Counted from the stretch's first letter, positions 34,233 to 42,687 are shown. The stretch is DNA of 64,000 nucleotides from RUG12461 sp045661345 (GCA_045661345.1 JAZRFM010000024.1:62001-126000), one strand, 5' to 3'. Made by a program: numbers and translations. The notes: generated by a model from the sequence alone, not told the origin.

Positions 34233-34475
34233 ATGGAGCAGAAAGAGATCGATAAGATCAGAGCGTCAATCCTTCAGCAGTGCGGAAGCAAGGTCATGAT
34301 CCAGCTTGATCGCGGCCGAAACAAGATCGACATTCAATCCGGCGTGATCCAGAATGCGTATCCGAGTGTTTTTACGATTCTTGTCAATGACAAGAATGAA
34401 AACAACCCGCCGCAGCTGCTTTCCTTTAGTTATAAGGATGTGGTTACACGAGACATCCGCATGAAGCTCTGCTGA
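34233..34475 (+). CDS. veg: Veg family protein
   Basis: 80 residues from the ATG that follows GAGGAGGG by 8 bp (MEQKEIDKIRASILQQCGSK); an earlier in-frame ATG at 34203 lies before this site and is rejected. DRGRNKIDIQSGVIQNAYPSVF identifies the Veg family (formerly DUF1021), a small beta protein linked to biofilm control in B. subtilis. Its exact biochemical role is unknown. It is monocistronic: strong promoter before, hairpin after. Confidence 0.93.
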   Translation: MEQKEIDKIRASILQQCGSKVMIQLDRGRNKIDIQSGVIQNAYPSVFTILVNDKNENNPPQLLSFSYKDVVTRDIRMKLC

Positions 34476-34496
34476 GATCCTTCAAGCAACAACCGG

Positions 34497-34530
34497 GGGC
34501 TGCCACACTGTAAAGTGCGACAGCCCTTTC
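34497..34530 (+). terminator. Probable terminator after veg
   Basis: GGGCTG (34497-34502) pairs with CAGCCC (34521-34526), with an inner CACT/AGTG pairing. The T run is short (TTTC). The next gene starts only 4-13 bp later. Confidence 0.5.
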
Positions 34531-34533
34531 CAC

Positions 34534-36021
34534 ATGAATATAATGAAGACTTTGTACAACTGGTGGAAAAAAAGAAGAAATCGTATGCTGGCGGCAGTTT
34601 TGGGACTGGCGCTGTTTGTCGTTGCGCCGATAGAGATTCCGGCTGCCACTGCGGGTGCAGCGGAAGCAGGGACCGCTGCAGCACCCGATACATCTGCAGA
34701 AGACGGTACCTCTTCTTCTGCCGACGGGACGACAGAGCAGTCTGCATCGGATCAGGGTACGACGGACAATGCACAGTCCACATCCGGGGAAACAGATGCC
34801 ACATCCGGACAGACGTCTTCCACGACAAATACGGCGGGTACGTCATCCCAGTCCTCTGGTACCGCCACATCGGGCTCCAGCAGGATCATATCGGACGCGA
34901 ATGCCAAGATCGATCAGGCGCAGCAGAACCTGAATGCCGTTAACAATCAGATCTCCGGGATACAGGGAAAGCAGAACCAGCTGCAAAGCGAAATGAATGC
35001 CCTGGATGCGGAACTCTCCGAGCTGCTTGTGAACATAGCGATTCTGGAGGACGAGATCGTCGAGACAGAGGCGGAGCTGGAGCAGGTCAATGCGGATCTG
35101 GCAGTTGCAGAGGAAAAGGAAGCCAAAGAATATGCCGATATGAAGAAGCGTATTCAATATATGTACGAGAACAGCGACGGCGCATTATGGAATGCGCTTC
35201 TGGGATCGGACAGCTTTTCCGATTTTCTGAACAGGATCGAATATGTGGACGCCATGTATTCCTACGACCGGGATCTTCTTGCGGAATACAAGCAGACGGT
35301 GGAGGATGTAAAGGATCTCAGGGAGGCGGTGCTCGATACGCAGGATGAGCTGGAAGAGATCATGACGGAATATGAATCCCAGCAGGCTGCGCTGGAGAGT
35401 GCAATTGCGCGGAAAAGAGAAGAGTCGGCAGACTTTGACGTAAAGCTCGCCAATGCACAGGCTCTTGCCCGTGAGTACTCCCAGACCATCGCGGAACAGA
35501 ATGCCATCATCAAAGAAGAACAGAGGAAGCAGGAGGAAGAGCGGAAACGCAGGGAGGCTGAGGAAAGAGCGAGAGCGGAAGCAGCCAGGAACGCCGCAAA
35601 CTCCAATACATCCTCCGCCAGCAGCTCCTCTTCCGGCAGCAGTTCTTCCGAAACCATGAATCCATCGTATAAAACAAGCGTCAGCGGTTCCGACGTGGTG
35701 AATTACGCGATGCAGTTTATCGGTAATCCGTATGTATACGGCGGTACAAGCCTGACAGACGGCTGCGATTGCTCCGGATATACACAGAGTGTTTATGCAC
35801 ATTTTGGGATCAATCTGCCGCGTTCTTCCGGATCACAGGCCGCGGTCGGCTCTCCTGTGTCCTATGATGCGGCGCAGCCCGGTGATCTGGTATGCTATGT
35901 CGGGCATGTCGGCATTTACATCGGCGGAGGACAGATCGTCAATGCAAGTACCCCCCGTACCGGCATCAAGACACAGTCCGCGACGTACCGACCCATTACA
36001 ACCATCAGGAGGGTATTATGA
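34534..36021 (+). CDS. Secreted NlpC/P60 peptidoglycan hydrolase with coiled coil
   Basis: 495 residues. A basic start (KKRRNR) and hydrophobic stretch (about 19-40, ending AAATAGAA-like AATAGAAEAG) form a signal peptide. A Ser/Thr/Ala/Gly-rich linker (about 40-125), a long coiled coil (about 126-340, PcsB/CwlO-like), a second Ser-rich linker and a C-terminal NlpC/P60 domain (about 385-495) follow. The catalytic Cys is in CDCSGYTQS (about 412) and the His in GHVGIYIG. The third catalytic position reads N in QIVNAST, where His is common. It should cleave wall peptides outside the cell, probably regulated by the coiled coil. No ribosome site precedes this ATG or the one at 34543; an ATG at 34588 is a third option. 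Confidence 0.85.
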   Translation: MNIMKTLYNWWKKRRNRMLAAVLGLALFVVAPIEIPAATAGAAEAGTAAAPDTSAEDGTSSSADGTTEQSASDQGTTDNAQSTSGETDATSGQTSSTTNTAGTSSQSSGTATSGSSRIISDANAKIDQAQQNLNAVNNQISGIQGKQNQLQSEMNALDAELSELLVNIAILEDEIVETEAELEQVNADLAVAEEKEAKEYADMKKRIQYMYENSDGALWNALLGSDSFSDFLNRIEYVDAMYSYDRDLLAEYKQTVEDVKDLREAVLDTQDELEEIMTEYESQQAALESAIARKREESADFDVKLANAQALAREYSQTIAEQNAIIKEEQRKQEEERKRREAEERARAEAARNAANSNTSSASSSSSGSSSSETMNPSYKTSVSGSDVVNYAMQFIGNPYVYGGTSLTDGCDCSGYTQSVYAHFGINLPRSSGSQAAVGSPVSYDAAQPGDLVCYVGHVGIYIGGGQIVNASTPRTGIKTQSATYRPITTIRRVL

Positions 36022-36671
36022 AAAAGGGCAGGATTGCTTTGATCTTGATTCTTGGGGCGGCTGCTCTGGTCGTGCTGTTTTTGATCGCCGTATTTCATGA
36101 CGACCACAAAGAAGAACTGGTTTACAACCAGAGTCTGGACCTCGTGGCGGTGACGGTGGAGGGAGAGGATCTGACCCTGTATGATCTTGCCTTTTATATC
36201 GCCTATGAAGAGGGGAAGGTAAATGAGCAGGCAATGATCTACAACCCTGACGACCCGCAAGCCTACTGGAACATTCATACCAATGGCGAATTTCTCCGGG
36301 TCATGGCACGCGATACGGCTGTGGACATGATGGTTCATGACTATGTTTATGCGAAGGATGCCGTGGAATCAGGGATATCGCTCACTTCAGAGGAGGAAGA
36401 GGCCTGCAACAACAGCGCGGAGGCCTTCTGGAATGACCTGACCGGGGAGCAGAGGGAGGCGCTTGGAATTCCCAAAGAGCAGGTGTATACTGTGTGCAGA
36501 CAGATCGCTCTGGCTGAGAAGTGGGCCATACATCTTCATGAGACGGAGGGACGTGATCTGGCTTCCTATGGGGTAGGAGGCAATGCCTGGGATGAACAGC
36601 GCGACAGCATGAATATCAAATACAATACGGAGGTATTGGACAGGATCGAAATGGGGACAATTACCCTGTGA
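36018..36671 (+). CDS. Membrane-anchored protein, SurA_N-like
   Basis: 217 residues from the ATG with AGGAGGG, which overlaps the preceding stop (ATGA). A membrane anchor (about 6-25) leads to an outside domain. LTLYDLAFYIAYEEGKVNEQ and DTAVDMMVHDYVYAKDAVESGISLTSEEEE have the pattern of the N-terminal chaperone domain of SurA/PrsA-type foldases. There is no parvulin catalytic domain. Its coupling to a secreted wall hydrolase suggests a helper in folding or localising it, which is inference. The family name is uncertain. Confidence 0.6.
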   Translation: MKKGRIALILILGAAALVVLFLIAVFHDDHKEELVYNQSLDLVAVTVEGEDLTLYDLAFYIAYEEGKVNEQAMIYNPDDPQAYWNIHTNGEFLRVMARDTAVDMMVHDYVYAKDAVESGISLTSEEEEACNNSAEAFWNDLTGEQREALGIPKEQVYTVCRQIALAEKWAIHLHETEGRDLASYGVGGNAWDEQRDSMNIKYNTEVLDRIEMGTITL

Positions 36672-36696
36672 CAAATCTCCGGAAAGGCATGACAGA

Positions 36697-37572
36697 ATGG
36701 GGAATAAAATCGGCAGAAACGACCCCTGCTGGTGCGGGAGTGGAAAAAAGTACAAGATCTGCCATATGATGTTTGATGAAAAAATAGAGGATTTCCGGAG
36801 AAAAGGGGCAAAAGTGCCGGGGCACGAGCTGTTGAAGACGCCGGAACAGATCGCCGGGATCAGGGAAAGCGCCAGGATCAACATTGCCGTATTGGACTAT
36901 ATTGCAGATCATATTGAGATCGGCATGTCCACCGAAGAAATTGATCGTATGGTGTATGAAAAGACCACAGAGATGGGAGGGATTCCGGCACCCCTGCATT
37001 ACAATGACTACCCGAAGAGTGTCTGCACCTCCATCAACGAACAGGTCTGCCACGGGATTCCCTCGGAGGAGATTCTGCTGCAGGACGGTGACATCATTAA
37101 TGTGGACTGCTCCACGATCCTGAACGGGTATTTTTCGGACTCCTCCCGTATGTTCATGCTCGGAGATGTCAGTGAAGAAAAGAAACGCCTGGTGCGTGTG
37201 ACGAAGGAATGCATGGAAAAAGGGCTGGAAGCAGTGAAGCCATGGGGATTCCTTGGTGATATGGGACAGGCGGTTCATGACTGTGCTTACGAAAACGGCT
37301 ATACCGTTGTGCGCGAGATCGGCGGCCACGGTGTCGGTCTGGAATTTCATGAGGAGCCCTGGGTCGGATACAACAGCAAGCGAGGGACGGAAATGCTGCT
37401 GGTTCCGGGGCTGATGTTTACCATCGAACCCATGGTGAATATGGGCAGGGTAGAGATTTACATCGATGATACGAATGGCTGGACGGCCTATACGGAGGAT
37501 GGGAAACCTTCCGCACAATGGGAGATCCAGGTGCTCGTGACGGAGGATGGCGCAGAAGTCATCTCCTATTAG
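36697..37572 (+). CDS. map: Methionine aminopeptidase, type I, with N-terminal SEC-C zinc domain
   Basis: 291 residues. The first 25 residues hold a SEC-C motif (GRNDPCWCGSGKKYKICH), a zinc-binding module also found at the SecA C-terminus. The peptidase domain follows with metal ligands in DGDIINVDCSTILNGYFSDS, GHGVGLEFHEEPWV, FTIEPMV and QWEIQVLVT. It is a second methionine aminopeptidase beside the one at 28642, and the SEC-C module may place it at the ribosome or Sec machinery. The ATG follows a GGAAAGG site. Confidence 0.95.
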   Translation: MGNKIGRNDPCWCGSGKKYKICHMMFDEKIEDFRRKGAKVPGHELLKTPEQIAGIRESARINIAVLDYIADHIEIGMSTEEIDRMVYEKTTEMGGIPAPLHYNDYPKSVCTSINEQVCHGIPSEEILLQDGDIINVDCSTILNGYFSDSSRMFMLGDVSEEKKRLVRVTKECMEKGLEAVKPWGFLGDMGQAVHDCAYENGYTVVREIGGHGVGLEFHEEPWVGYNSKRGTEMLLVPGLMFTIEPMVNMGRVEIYIDDTNGWTAYTEDGKPSAQWEIQVLVTEDGAEVISY

Positions 37573-37586
37573 GACGGATCAATTCT

Positions 37587-38594
37587 ATGCGTAAAAAATC
37601 ACATGTTCGGTTGCTGCTTTGGATTCCGGCGCTTTGCTTGTTTGCGGCCTGCGGAAACGGCCATGGAAAGAACGAAGCCGTGACGGAAACGGAAAAGGAT
37701 GCGGTGGCAAGAATTGAGATCAGTACGGGTGAGGCGGTGAGAACGCCCGAATCGACGAAAAACACCGGGCCGTCGCCAGCCAAAAAGACGGTTCGTATCT
37801 TTTTGCCGGACAAAAACATTCTCCGGTTCCGTATGGACGGAGAATATCTGGAGGAGCAGTTTGAAAACGCCGGGTTTGAGGCGGTCACATATGATGCCGG
37901 GATGGATGAAGAAAGACAGGCGGCTGCACTGCGGAATGTGGCTGACCTTCCGACGGATTTGTATGTACTGGTGCCCCTTGACGGGCGGGAAGTACGGGAG
38001 GCAGTGAAGGAGATCGGAGACAGCGGGATTCCGCTGATTGTATATGATCAACCGCTTTCCAACATGGGAGCGGCTGCTTTTTTTGTCGGCTTTCAGGAGG
38101 ACGATGTTGTAAAAGCGCTGGAGGATGTACAAAACCTCGAAGAGGCACATCTCCTTGCGCTGGCAGAAGCGGAAGAAACCGAGACGGAAACAGAAGAAAC
38201 GCAGACGGAGAAGGACGAAGTACAGACAGAAGCAGAAGAAGTATTGATTCCGCTTCTCGGAGAAGATGAGGAAACGGATGATAAGCTGCTTGCAGAGCTG
38301 AAGGACGGTGAACGTCAGGCAGTCGTTTACCGGGACACGGCAGGCGAAGCAGTTGCAGTACTGGACATCGGGATTAATCTTCTGCGTGGAGTGACGCCGG
38401 ATGCGGGGCTGATCGCGGCATCCGGATGGGAGTTTCCCTGTACCTACAGGGAGGGCATAGATGGAGTCCGTCCTGCAGAGTTTGACCTTCTGCCCGTGCT
38501 TGTGACAACAGATAATATGGAAGAGCTGCTTGTGATCCCGGGATACTATGTCAGGGACACGGATGGATATCTGCGGCCAGGATCCGCGGAATAA
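37587..38594 (+). CDS. Lipoprotein resembling periplasmic sugar-binding proteins, with acidic insertion
   Basis: 335 residues from MRKKSHVRLLLWIPALCLFA. The lipobox is LFAAC with C22. VRIFLPDKNILRFRMDGEYL, the QAAALRNVADLPTDLYVLVP segment and SGIPLIVYDQPLSN follow the pattern of type I solute-binding proteins (ribose/xylose class). Residues about 190-225 are a Glu/Thr-rich run (AEAEETETETEETQTEKDE) not expected in that fold. No ABC permease or ATPase is nearby, so it may act as a receptor or be a transport orphan. A longer frame from 37518 overlaps the upstream gene and is rejected. Confidence 0.65.
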   Translation: MRKKSHVRLLLWIPALCLFAACGNGHGKNEAVTETEKDAVARIEISTGEAVRTPESTKNTGPSPAKKTVRIFLPDKNILRFRMDGEYLEEQFENAGFEAVTYDAGMDEERQAAALRNVADLPTDLYVLVPLDGREVREAVKEIGDSGIPLIVYDQPLSNMGAAAFFVGFQEDDVVKALEDVQNLEEAHLLALAEAEETETETEETQTEKDEVQTEAEEVLIPLLGEDEETDDKLLAELKDGERQAVVYRDTAGEAVAVLDIGINLLRGVTPDAGLIAASGWEFPCTYREGIDGVRPAEFDLLPVLVTTDNMEELLVIPGYYVRDTDGYLRPGSAE

Positions 38595-38619
38595 AAGAGG
38601 CTGGAGTGGAGGAAAAAAG

Positions 38620-39291
38620 ATGAAAAAACAATCACCGGTCAGGAGATATGCAGGGATATGGATCACGATAGCACTGATCGTTGTGTTTATCGTATTGCGG
38701 GCCAGCGGGATTCTGGATGGAGAAAAGACCACCGCCCTTGTCCGGATTCTGGCGTTCCTGCCTGTTTTGCTGACTGGCATGGGGCTGTTTCTGGAGAAAG
38801 AGGAGACCAATGGGAAAAAGGCGCTCTATCTCATGCTCTGCCTTGGCGCTGCAGCATCATTCGCCCTTTTGACACGGCTCACCCCTATGAAGGGGCTGCT
38901 TTCCGGCGTGTTCGGTCCGGATGCGGTACTGCTGATCCCAGGAATGGACGGAGAAGGACGCGCTGCCTCGGCCCTGGTGATCGGGATCTTTTTTGCTTTG
39001 GGGATGCTTGCCGCTACGATCCTCAGCATCGGCAAGCAAAAAAAAGGACGTCGCATGAAACGACGCCCCCTCGATCAGCTGATACAGGCTTTATTGACCG
39101 CGATCCTTGTCATAGTGGTTGCCATATCACTGTTTCTCTGCCGCGGTATTCCGATAGCTGCTTTGATCGCACTGGTGCTGTTTGTGATTCTGAAAGCCAT
39201 TCCCTCGAAGAAGCTTTCCGTACAGACCGCAGTTGCGGTTGCATTGATCGCATCCGTTCTCTCCGGGGTGATGCTCGGTGCCGCACTGTGA
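38620..39291 (+). CDS. Polytopic membrane protein of unknown function
   Basis: 223 residues from the ATG with TGGAGG. About six hydrophobic segments are visible (near 10-28, 40-58, 67-85, 105-135, 150-172, 175-220), separated by a basic loop GKQKKGRRMKRRP. I recognise no family. It follows the lipoprotein by 25 bp and probably shares its transcript. Confidence 0.6.
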   Translation: MKKQSPVRRYAGIWITIALIVVFIVLRASGILDGEKTTALVRILAFLPVLLTGMGLFLEKEETNGKKALYLMLCLGAAASFALLTRLTPMKGLLSGVFGPDAVLLIPGMDGEGRAASALVIGIFFALGMLAATILSIGKQKKGRRMKRRPLDQLIQALLTAILVIVVAISLFLCRGIPIAALIALVLFVILKAIPSKKLSVQTAVAVALIASVLSGVMLGAAL

Positions 39292-39319
39292 CAGGAAACA
39301 CGGCCGAACCGTATTTCTG

Positions 39320-39348
39320 TTGCAATCGGCGAAATCTTGTATTATAGT
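39320..39348 (+). promoter_or_regulatory. Promoter for the Na/Pi cotransporter gene
   Basis: TTGCAA (39320-39325), a 17-bp spacer and TATAGT (39343-39348). Confidence 0.6.
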
Positions 39349-39382
39349 AGACGCGGTAATGATAAGCGTTTTTTGAGTGGTT

Positions 39383-41362
39383 ATGGAAATGGATGCAATT
39401 TCGATTTTTACGTTGATTGCCGGTCTGGTCGGCGGACTCGCCTTATTTCTTTATGGTATGAACATCATGAGCGGCGGTCTGACCAAGGCCTCGGGCGGGC
39501 AGCTGGAGCACCTTCTGGCAAGGGTGACAAAAAACAGATGGCTGGCCTATTTGTTTGGCATCGGCGTGACGGCTGTCGTACAATCCTCCTCCGCATCCAC
39601 GGTTATGGTGGTCGGTCTTGTAAACTCCGGCATCATGAAGCTCGCGGAAGCGGTCAACGTGATTCTCGGAGCAAATCTCGGTACCACCGTTACAGCGTGG
39701 CTTCTTTCGCTGAATGCGATCAGCACGGATAATTTCTTTCTGAATCTGTTTAAGCCGGTGTCTTTCTCGCCGTTTCTGGCGTTGATTGGCATTGCGCTTC
39801 TCATGTTTACCAAATCGGACAAAAAGAAAAACCTCGGCATCATCCTGATCGGCTTTGCGGTGCTGATTTTCGGTATGGATATGATGAGCTCCGCTGTGAT
39901 GCCGCTGCGCTCCTCTGCAACGTTTCAGTCATTTCTCACCACATTTCAGAATCCCTTTATCGGACTTATGATCGGTGTTGTGTTTACCATGGTAATCCAA
40001 AGCTCTGCCGGCACCATTGGTGTTCTGCAGGCCTTGTCATCCACCATCTTTATCAGTTACGGGATGGCGCTTCCTGTGGTAATCGGAGCGGAGGTCGGTA
40101 CCTGTATCACGGCGATTCTCTCCTCCATCGGTGCGAATAAAAACGGAAAAAGAACCGCATTGATGCATCTGTACTTTAACATCATCAAGGCAGCCGTGTT
40201 TATGATCGTGTTTTACTCACTGAATGCGTTTTTTCATTTTGCGTTTTTGCAGAATCAGGCAAGCATGGTGGGGATCGCCTTTATCCATACAGCCGTCAAC
40301 CTTGTGGCGACCCCTCTGATGGTGCCGTTTTCCGGGATTCTGGTCAAGCTTGCCCTGAAGACGATCCCGATTGATGAAAAAGAAAAGGAACAGCAGGACG
40401 AGGAAAGACGGATCGGCGCATTGGATGCCAGATTCCTGTCTACACCCGCGTTTGCGCTGCAGCAGGCCAAAATCGCGGCGGATGATATGGCAGAGATGTC
40501 GAAGGAATCGTTGGAGAAGGCGATGCGCCTGTTTGAAGAATATCATGCCGAGGAGGCGGAGGAAGTGGCCCGGATCGAGAATACCATGGACCGGTATGAG
40601 GATCAGATCGGTACCTATCTCGTCCGTCTTTCCACGACGGATCTGAACCAGCAGGACAGCCACAGTCTTTCCATTCTCCTGCACTGTATCACGGATTTTG
40701 AAAGAATCAGCGACCATGCATACAATCTCATGCTCACAGCGAAGGGGATGCATGAGGATAACAAGAGCTTTTCCAACAAAGCGCAGGAGGAACTGCGTGT
40801 ATTCTCCGATGCGGTACGGGAAATCGTGGAAATGTCGGTGCGTGTTTTTCAGAACGAGGATCTGGAGCTTGCAAAATCCGTAGAGCCGCTGGAGGAAGTG
40901 ATCGAGGGGCTGCATATGGAGGTCCGGCGTCGACATATCAGGCGGCTTCGTAAGGGAAAGTGTACCATTGATCTCGGTTTTGCGTTAAATGATCTCGGTA
41001 CGGATTATGAAAGGATAGCGGATCACTGTTCGAATATTGCTGTTTGTCTGCTGCAGGTCAGCCAGGACGGTTTCGATACCCATGAATATCTGGAAATGAT
41101 CCGGCAGGAAAAGAGTGAAAGCTTTGAGCGTGCCGTGGAGCATTATGAGCGGCGTTACAGCCTGCCGACCAAGAAGACAGCGGATGAAGAGGATGTCCAG
41201 CCGGTTTCTCAGGATTCCCCGGCAGCTTCGGACGAGCACAGGGATAAAGAAAGAGAGTTGCTGAAAAAAGCCAGGGAAAAAGCGAAAGAAGCGAAGGAAA
41301 AGAAGGAAAAAACCAAGGACAAGGAAAAGGATAAGCTCAAAGAAGCCAAGAAAAAGGGCTGA
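39383..41362 (+). CDS. Na/phosphate cotransporter fused to a PhoU-like domain
   Basis: 659 residues. The membrane half (about 1-330) has the two inverted Na_Pi repeats with QSS motifs: AVVQSSSASTVMVVGLVNSG and MVIQSSAGTIGVLQAL. A PhoU-like helical domain (about 365-560) follows, with LHCITDFERISDHAYNL and LGTDYERIADHCSNIAVCLL typical of PhoU metal-binding motifs. The C-terminus is a highly charged tail rich in KEK/KDK repeats (about 600-659). It probably imports phosphate with sodium. The start is unsettled: GTG 39377, ATG 39383 or ATG 39389. A weak GAGTGG is spaced best for the last. Confidence 0.88.
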   Translation: MEMDAISIFTLIAGLVGGLALFLYGMNIMSGGLTKASGGQLEHLLARVTKNRWLAYLFGIGVTAVVQSSSASTVMVVGLVNSGIMKLAEAVNVILGANLGTTVTAWLLSLNAISTDNFFLNLFKPVSFSPFLALIGIALLMFTKSDKKKNLGIILIGFAVLIFGMDMMSSAVMPLRSSATFQSFLTTFQNPFIGLMIGVVFTMVIQSSAGTIGVLQALSSTIFISYGMALPVVIGAEVGTCITAILSSIGANKNGKRTALMHLYFNIIKAAVFMIVFYSLNAFFHFAFLQNQASMVGIAFIHTAVNLVATPLMVPFSGILVKLALKTIPIDEKEKEQQDEERRIGALDARFLSTPAFALQQAKIAADDMAEMSKESLEKAMRLFEEYHAEEAEEVARIENTMDRYEDQIGTYLVRLSTTDLNQQDSHSLSILLHCITDFERISDHAYNLMLTAKGMHEDNKSFSNKAQEELRVFSDAVREIVEMSVRVFQNEDLELAKSVEPLEEVIEGLHMEVRRRHIRRLRKGKCTIDLGFALNDLGTDYERIADHCSNIAVCLLQVSQDGFDTHEYLEMIRQEKSESFERAVEHYERRYSLPTKKTADEEDVQPVSQDSPAASDEHRDKERELLKKAREKAKEAKEKKEKTKDKEKDKLKEAKKKG

Positions 41363-41375
41363 GAAAGGAAATGAC

Positions 41376-41975
41376 ATGAAGATTGTATGTCTGGATATGG
41401 AAGGGGTGGTTGTCCCCGAAATCTGGATTGCATTTGCAACAGCAAGCCAAATTCCGGAACTGAAGCGTACAACCCGGGATGAACCGGATTATGATAAACT
41501 GATGAAATACCGGCTTCAGATTCTGCGGGAGCATCATCTTGGACTCAGGGAAATACAGGAAGTGATTGATACCATCGATCCGCTCCCGGGGGCAAAGGAG
41601 TTTCTGGATGAGCTTCGCACACTGACACAGGTCATCATTTTAAGTGATACCTTTACGGAATTTGCATCCCCGCTGATCAAAAAGCTCGGCTATCCGACCC
41701 TGTTTTGCAATTCACTGGTGGTGGGAGCGGATGGACAGATTATGGATTACAGGATGAGAATCCCGCATTCCAAGCTTTCCACGGTAAAGGCGCTCCAATC
41801 CATCGGATTCGAAACCATTGCGGCGGGAGACAGCTTTAATGACCTGGAGATGATCCGGGCAGGTTCTGCCGGATTTTTATTCCGCTCTACCGATCAGATC
41901 AGAAAAGACTATCCGGACATTCCGGCATATGAGGAGTTTCCGGATCTTCTGGCGGCGATCCGAAAGGAATTATAA
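41376..41975 (+). CDS. thrH: ThrH-type phosphoserine phosphatase / homoserine phosphotransferase
   Basis: 199 residues of the HAD superfamily. Motif I is CLDMEGVVVPE (D7 and E9, where most HADs have DxD), followed by IWIAFATAS, the ThrH signature. Motif II is ILSDTFTEF (S90), and motif III-IV is AAGDSFNDLEMI. ThrH of Pseudomonas dephosphorylates phosphoserine and can pass the phosphate to homoserine. It starts 13 bp after the transporter gene. Confidence 0.9.
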   Translation: MKIVCLDMEGVVVPEIWIAFATASQIPELKRTTRDEPDYDKLMKYRLQILREHHLGLREIQEVIDTIDPLPGAKEFLDELRTLTQVIILSDTFTEFASPLIKKLGYPTLFCNSLVVGADGQIMDYRMRIPHSKLSTVKALQSIGFETIAAGDSFNDLEMIRAGSAGFLFRSTDQIRKDYPDIPAYEEFPDLLAAIRKEL

Positions 41976-42018
41976 CCGCCCCGCCGGGCGCAGAGGCGGC
42001 GTCAAAAAGATATCCACA

Positions 42019-42048
42019 AAAATGGGCTCTTTCGGGAGCTCTTTTTTT
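42019..42048 (+). terminator. Intrinsic terminator after thrH
   Basis: GGGCTC (42024-42029), loop TTTCGG, GAGCTC (42036-42041) with one G.U pair, then seven T. An A run before the stem extends it. Confidence 0.8.
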
Positions 42049-42073
42049 GTGCACATTTTGTGGCTATTTTGCG

Positions 42074-42102
42074 TTGACAAAAAAAAGAATACTAGATATA
42101 GT
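42074..42102 (+). promoter_or_regulatory. Distal promoter (P1) of nrdG-nrdD
   Basis: A perfect TTGACA (42074-42079), a 17-bp spacer and TATAGT (42097-42102). The -10 lies inside the NrdR-type palindrome. Confidence 0.75.
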
Positions 42103-42104
42103 AT
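42089..42104. promoter_or_regulatory. NrdR-type box upstream of nrdG
   Basis: The 16-bp palindrome ATACTAGATATAGTAT agrees with the NrdR consensus (acaCwAtATaTwGtgt) at 13 of 16 positions. It covers the P1 -10 box, as expected for repression by NrdR. Only a half-like second site (AACTATATA, from 42129) lies 39-40 bp downstream. Confidence 0.7.
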
Positions 42105-42110
42105 TTTATG

Positions 42111-42139
42111 TTGACGAATGTGTAGAGTAACTATATAAT
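42111..42139 (+). promoter_or_regulatory. Proximal promoter (P2) of nrdG-nrdD
   Basis: TTGACG (42111-42116), a 17-bp spacer and a perfect TATAAT (42134-42139). The start would fall about 5 bp before the nrdG ATG, making this transcript nearly leaderless. Confidence 0.75.
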
Positions 42140-42150
42140 TAATTTTAGAT

Positions 42151-42675
42151 ATGATTTTTGAGGAGTTTACAACGGTTCGCATTGCCGGAACGTTGGCGCA
42201 TTCCTCGGTAAACGGTCCGGGTGTTCGCTATGTCATTTTCTTTCAAGGGTGTCCGCATCATTGCAGAGAATGCCAGAATCCCGAAACATGGGATCCGATG
42301 GGAGGAGCAGAGGTTCCCGTGGAGCAGGTGATTGCCGGACTGAGGGCGACCAGATATCTGGATGGGGTTACGCTTTCCGGGGGAGATCCGCTCCTGCAGC
42401 CTGTAGCAGCGGCGAAGATCGCAGCAGCAGCGAAAGAACTGCATCTTTCCGTCTGGTGCTATACCGGATGGACCTTTGAAGCCCTGATACGGGGAGCTGC
42501 CGGGGAGGCTGCCCTTCAGGCGCTGGCACAGATGGATGTTCTGGTAGACGGGGCGTTTCAGATCGAGGAACGGACGGAACAGGCGTTATACCGGGGCAGT
42601 GCGAATCAGAGACTGATTGATTTGCCGGCAAGTTTGCCGGAGAAGATAGTACATGTTGTCTCGCAAATCTATTAG
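42151..42675 (+). CDS. nrdG: Anaerobic ribonucleotide reductase activating protein (radical SAM)
   Basis: 174 residues. The radical SAM cluster motif is CPHHCREC (CX3CX2C, C30, C34, C37), followed by NPETWD and the SAM-binding SGGDPLLQP. It uses S-adenosylmethionine to form the glycyl radical on NrdD. It precedes nrdD, the reverse of the E. coli order but common in clostridia. No ribosome site precedes the ATG. A GAGGAG inside the gene (42159-42165) has no suitable start after it, so the ATG stands. Confidence 0.93.
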   Translation: MIFEEFTTVRIAGTLAHSSVNGPGVRYVIFFQGCPHHCRECQNPETWDPMGGAEVPVEQVIAGLRATRYLDGVTLSGGDPLLQPVAAAKIAAAAKELHLSVWCYTGWTFEALIRGAAGEAALQALAQMDVLVDGAFQIEERTEQALYRGSANQRLIDLPASLPEKIVHVVSQIY

Positions 42676-42687
42676 GGGGTTATGAAA

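Noticed and set aside
38658..39347. A 229-codon frame overlapping the membrane protein and its downstream gap
   Set aside because: It is the +1/+2 shadow of the hydrophobic gene, with arginine- and cysteine-rich composition and no ribosome site.
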